A stretch of DNA of 12,662 nt from an uncultured Desulfobacterales bacterium. GTDB lineage: Bacteria; Desulfobacterota; Desulfobacteria; Desulfobacterales; JAFDCJ01. Within the stretch, counting starts at the first letter, position 1; each line of letters starts with the position of its first letter. The notes beneath the pieces are model-generated. The model did not search any database and had not been told where the DNA came from. It saw only the letters and a program-made list of their open reading frames with translations. Where the stretch lies: positions 1 through 12,662 of the forward strand of contig CALZJV010000120.1 of assembly GCA_945787595.1 (NCBI GenBank), in the 5' to 3' direction. Made by a program: the position numbers and the translations under genes. Positions 11,428-12,662 of the stretch are shown here, one piece after another.

Positions 11428-12270
11428 TTGCTGATTAATAGAAGGAACTTTCTTAGATTTGCGTTATATGGTGGCGCTGGCGCTGTCGCAGGGAGTTACC
11501 CGGTATTTATTGAAAGAAATATTGTGCAGGTTAATCGATACAAGATTCCCATCGCTAATCTGCCACCCTCTTTCCACGGAATCACTATTGCACACCTAAC
11601 GGACTTACACTTAGGGTTTCTTGTATCAGAATCTTTTGTCGAAGGAATCGTTCATAGAACGAATAGATTACGAACTGACGTTATCGTCTGTACTGGTGAC
11701 TATGTGCATGAGAGGAATACAATTGGGGAAATTGAAAAAGTATGGCCTATTTTGTCGAAACTAAAAGCAAGGTACGGAGTTTATTCGGTTTTAGGCAATC
11801 ACGATCACTGGGCTGACTCCGCTAGATCTCTTTATTGGTTAGAAAGAACGCTACAAAATATCAGACACAAATGTAAGCCGATTTATAAGGGCAAAGATAG
11901 AATTCTTATTGGGGGGGCCGGCGATTACTGGGAAGACGAACTAAAGATCGATGAGGTGTTTTCATGTTCGGATGAAAATGAGTGTAGACTACTTTTGTCG
12001 CACAATCCGGATTCCGTGGATACGGAATTTAATACGCCCTTGTCACTGGTGCTAAGTGGCCACACGCACGGCGGACAAGTCGTAATTCCTTTTTTTGGCC
12101 CCCCGATGTTACCTGTGAGAAACAAGGACTATTCCAGTGGTCTTATCGCTACACATAGAACGCAATTGTTTATCAGTCGAGGAATTGGTTGGGCAATTTA
12201 CCCGGTAAGATTTAATTGCTATCCGGAAATCGCTGTATTGGAACTTGTAAACCCGAGACGAATAGCATAA
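11428..12270 (+). CDS. Tat-exported metallophosphoesterase
   Basis: Encodes 280 residues from TTG 11428, with GAGG 6-10 bp before it; no ATG is available upstream in frame. The N-terminus has a twin-arginine pattern (NRRNFLRF at 4-11) followed by a Gly/Ala-rich hydrophobic stretch, so export or anchoring at the outer face of the membrane is likely. All metallophosphoesterase motifs are there: Asp59-x-His61 (LTDLHLG), Gly90-Asp91 (CTGDYV), GNHD 123-126, His192 (LSHNPD) and GHTHGG 211-216. These ligate two metals and hydrolyse phosphoesters. The layout resembles YkuE-type enzymes and UDP-diacylglucosamine pyrophosphatases, but the substrate is not shown. It is intact amid remnants, with AT-rich codon use unlike its right neighbour. 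Confidence 0.85.
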   Translation: MLINRRNFLRFALYGGAGAVAGSYPVFIERNIVQVNRYKIPIANLPPSFHGITIAHLTDLHLGFLVSESFVEGIVHRTNRLRTDVIVCTGDYVHERNTIGEIEKVWPILSKLKARYGVYSVLGNHDHWADSARSLYWLERTLQNIRHKCKPIYKGKDRILIGGAGDYWEDELKIDEVFSCSDENECRLLLSHNPDSVDTEFNTPLSLVLSGHTHGGQVVIPFFGPPMLPVRNKDYSSGLIATHRTQLFISRGIGWAIYPVRFNCYPEIAVLELVNPRRIA

Positions 12271-12305
12271 AAAGGCAAATCCAGTCGATCCAAAACGGCA
12301 CGTGT

Positions 12306-12662
12306 TTATCGGACGGCTGATTTTCGATCTTCCTCCAGCTTTTTCAATTCCTTACGCATAATTTTCCCGGTGGCGGTCATGGGCAGTTCGCTAACGAATT
12401 CGATTTCCCGTGGATATTCGTGAGCAGCTAGCCGAGCTTTTACAAACGCCTTGATATCTTCTGTGACTTTCGGTCCTGGTGACACCCCCGCTTTGGGTAC
12501 CACAAAGGCTTTAACAATTTCGGTGCGCAGATCATCCGGACTTCCGACAACCGCCACCATGGCCACGGCCGGGTGTTTCATCAGGCAGTCTTCAATTTCA
12601 GCCGGCCCGATGCGATAACCGGCGCTGGTGATGACATCATCCGTGCGGCCGTGGAACCAGAA
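12306..12662 (-). CDS. C-terminal part of an acyl-CoA synthetase / AMP-dependent ligase (partial)
   Basis: The minus-strand frame enters from the right edge and ends at 12306, giving 118 residues of the C-terminus. FWFHGRTDDVITSAGYRIGPAEIEDCL is the hinge motif (A8 and A9) of ANL adenylating enzymes, with the hinge Asp and the GYRIGP loop. The lid domain follows (HPAVAMVAVVGSPDD), ending in LPMTATGKIMRKELKK, whose Lys in TGK is the adenylation lysine. These enzymes activate carboxylic acids with ATP and pass them to CoA; the substrate pocket lies off-window. This part resembles acetyl- or medium-chain acyl-CoA synthetases. It converges on the metallophosphoesterase gene with only 35 bp between the stops. 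Confidence 0.88.
   Translation of the reverse strand, partial: FWFHGRTDDVITSAGYRIGPAEIEDCLMKHPAVAMVAVVGSPDDLRTEIVKAFVVPKAGVSPGPKVTEDIKAFVKARLAAHEYPREIEFVSELPMTATGKIMRKELKKLEEDRKSAVR

Noticed and set aside
1..12662. CRISPR array, tRNA or rRNA genes
   Set aside because: No regularly spaced direct repeats, cloverleaf-like or rRNA-like sequence was seen on reading both strands.

Overview
The window reads as part of a chromosomal integron cassette array followed by a decaying accessory region. The array runs left to right and is best supported from about 326 to 6610, possibly to 8340. Short, mostly unrelated plus-strand genes are each followed by an imperfect palindrome with the architecture of an attC recombination site: a YYYAAC-like left end, arms that pair except for one to three extra bases in the left arm, and a GTTRRRY-like right end. 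No integrase gene or attI site lies in the window; by cassette polarity they would be expected to the left. A selenoprotein, a flavoredoxin-like protein, an IS110-family remnant and this type of array fit a Desulfobacterota (deltaproteobacterial) genome, but that assignment is an inference.

Cassette region, in order: the end of an unrecognised protein (3-263); a secreted HEAT-repeat protein (326-793) with attC; a short secreted peptide and a PcaC-like carboxymuconolactone decarboxylase (921-1526), a long inverted repeat and an attC-like site; a Phd/PIN toxin-antitoxin pair (1810-2468) with its own promoter and operator, then attC; two membrane proteins (2575-2985 and 3136-3486, the second with an early stop codon), each with attC; a CMD/AhpD-like gene (3681-3971) interrupted by an in-frame TGA that looks like selenocysteine; an RHH/RelE toxin-antitoxin pair (4191-4668) with a strong promoter and attC; a lipoprotein (4780-5136) with a long attC; a 2H phosphoesterase (5337-5891); an orotate phosphoribosyltransferase (6034-6579) ending in half an attC; and a frameshifted membrane-protein gene (6623-6984).

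The most notable item is the hidden selenoprotein. A TGA replaces the second cysteine of a CxxC redox motif (C-Y-P-U). It is followed at the right distance by a 7-bp stem with a three-base loop starting with G, matching the bacterial SECIS pattern. It lies between two attC-like sites, so it may be a selenoprotein carried as a mobile cassette.

Right part: an intact MDR oxidoreductase (7001-8014), a fragment of an IS110-family transposase next to another half attC, an epoxide-hydrolase-like alpha/beta hydrolase (8373-9254), a LysR pseudogene without its DNA-binding domain (9257-9874), a flavoredoxin-like flavin reductase (10257-10835), an internally deleted NmrA-type gene (10911-11117), an N-terminal oxidoreductase stub (11231-11419), a Tat-exported metallophosphoesterase (11428-12270), and the 3' end of an acyl-CoA synthetase on the minus strand at the right edge. 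The genes do not form one pathway. Each array module seems self-contained, and the right part mixes intact redox or hydrolytic enzymes with gene remnants.
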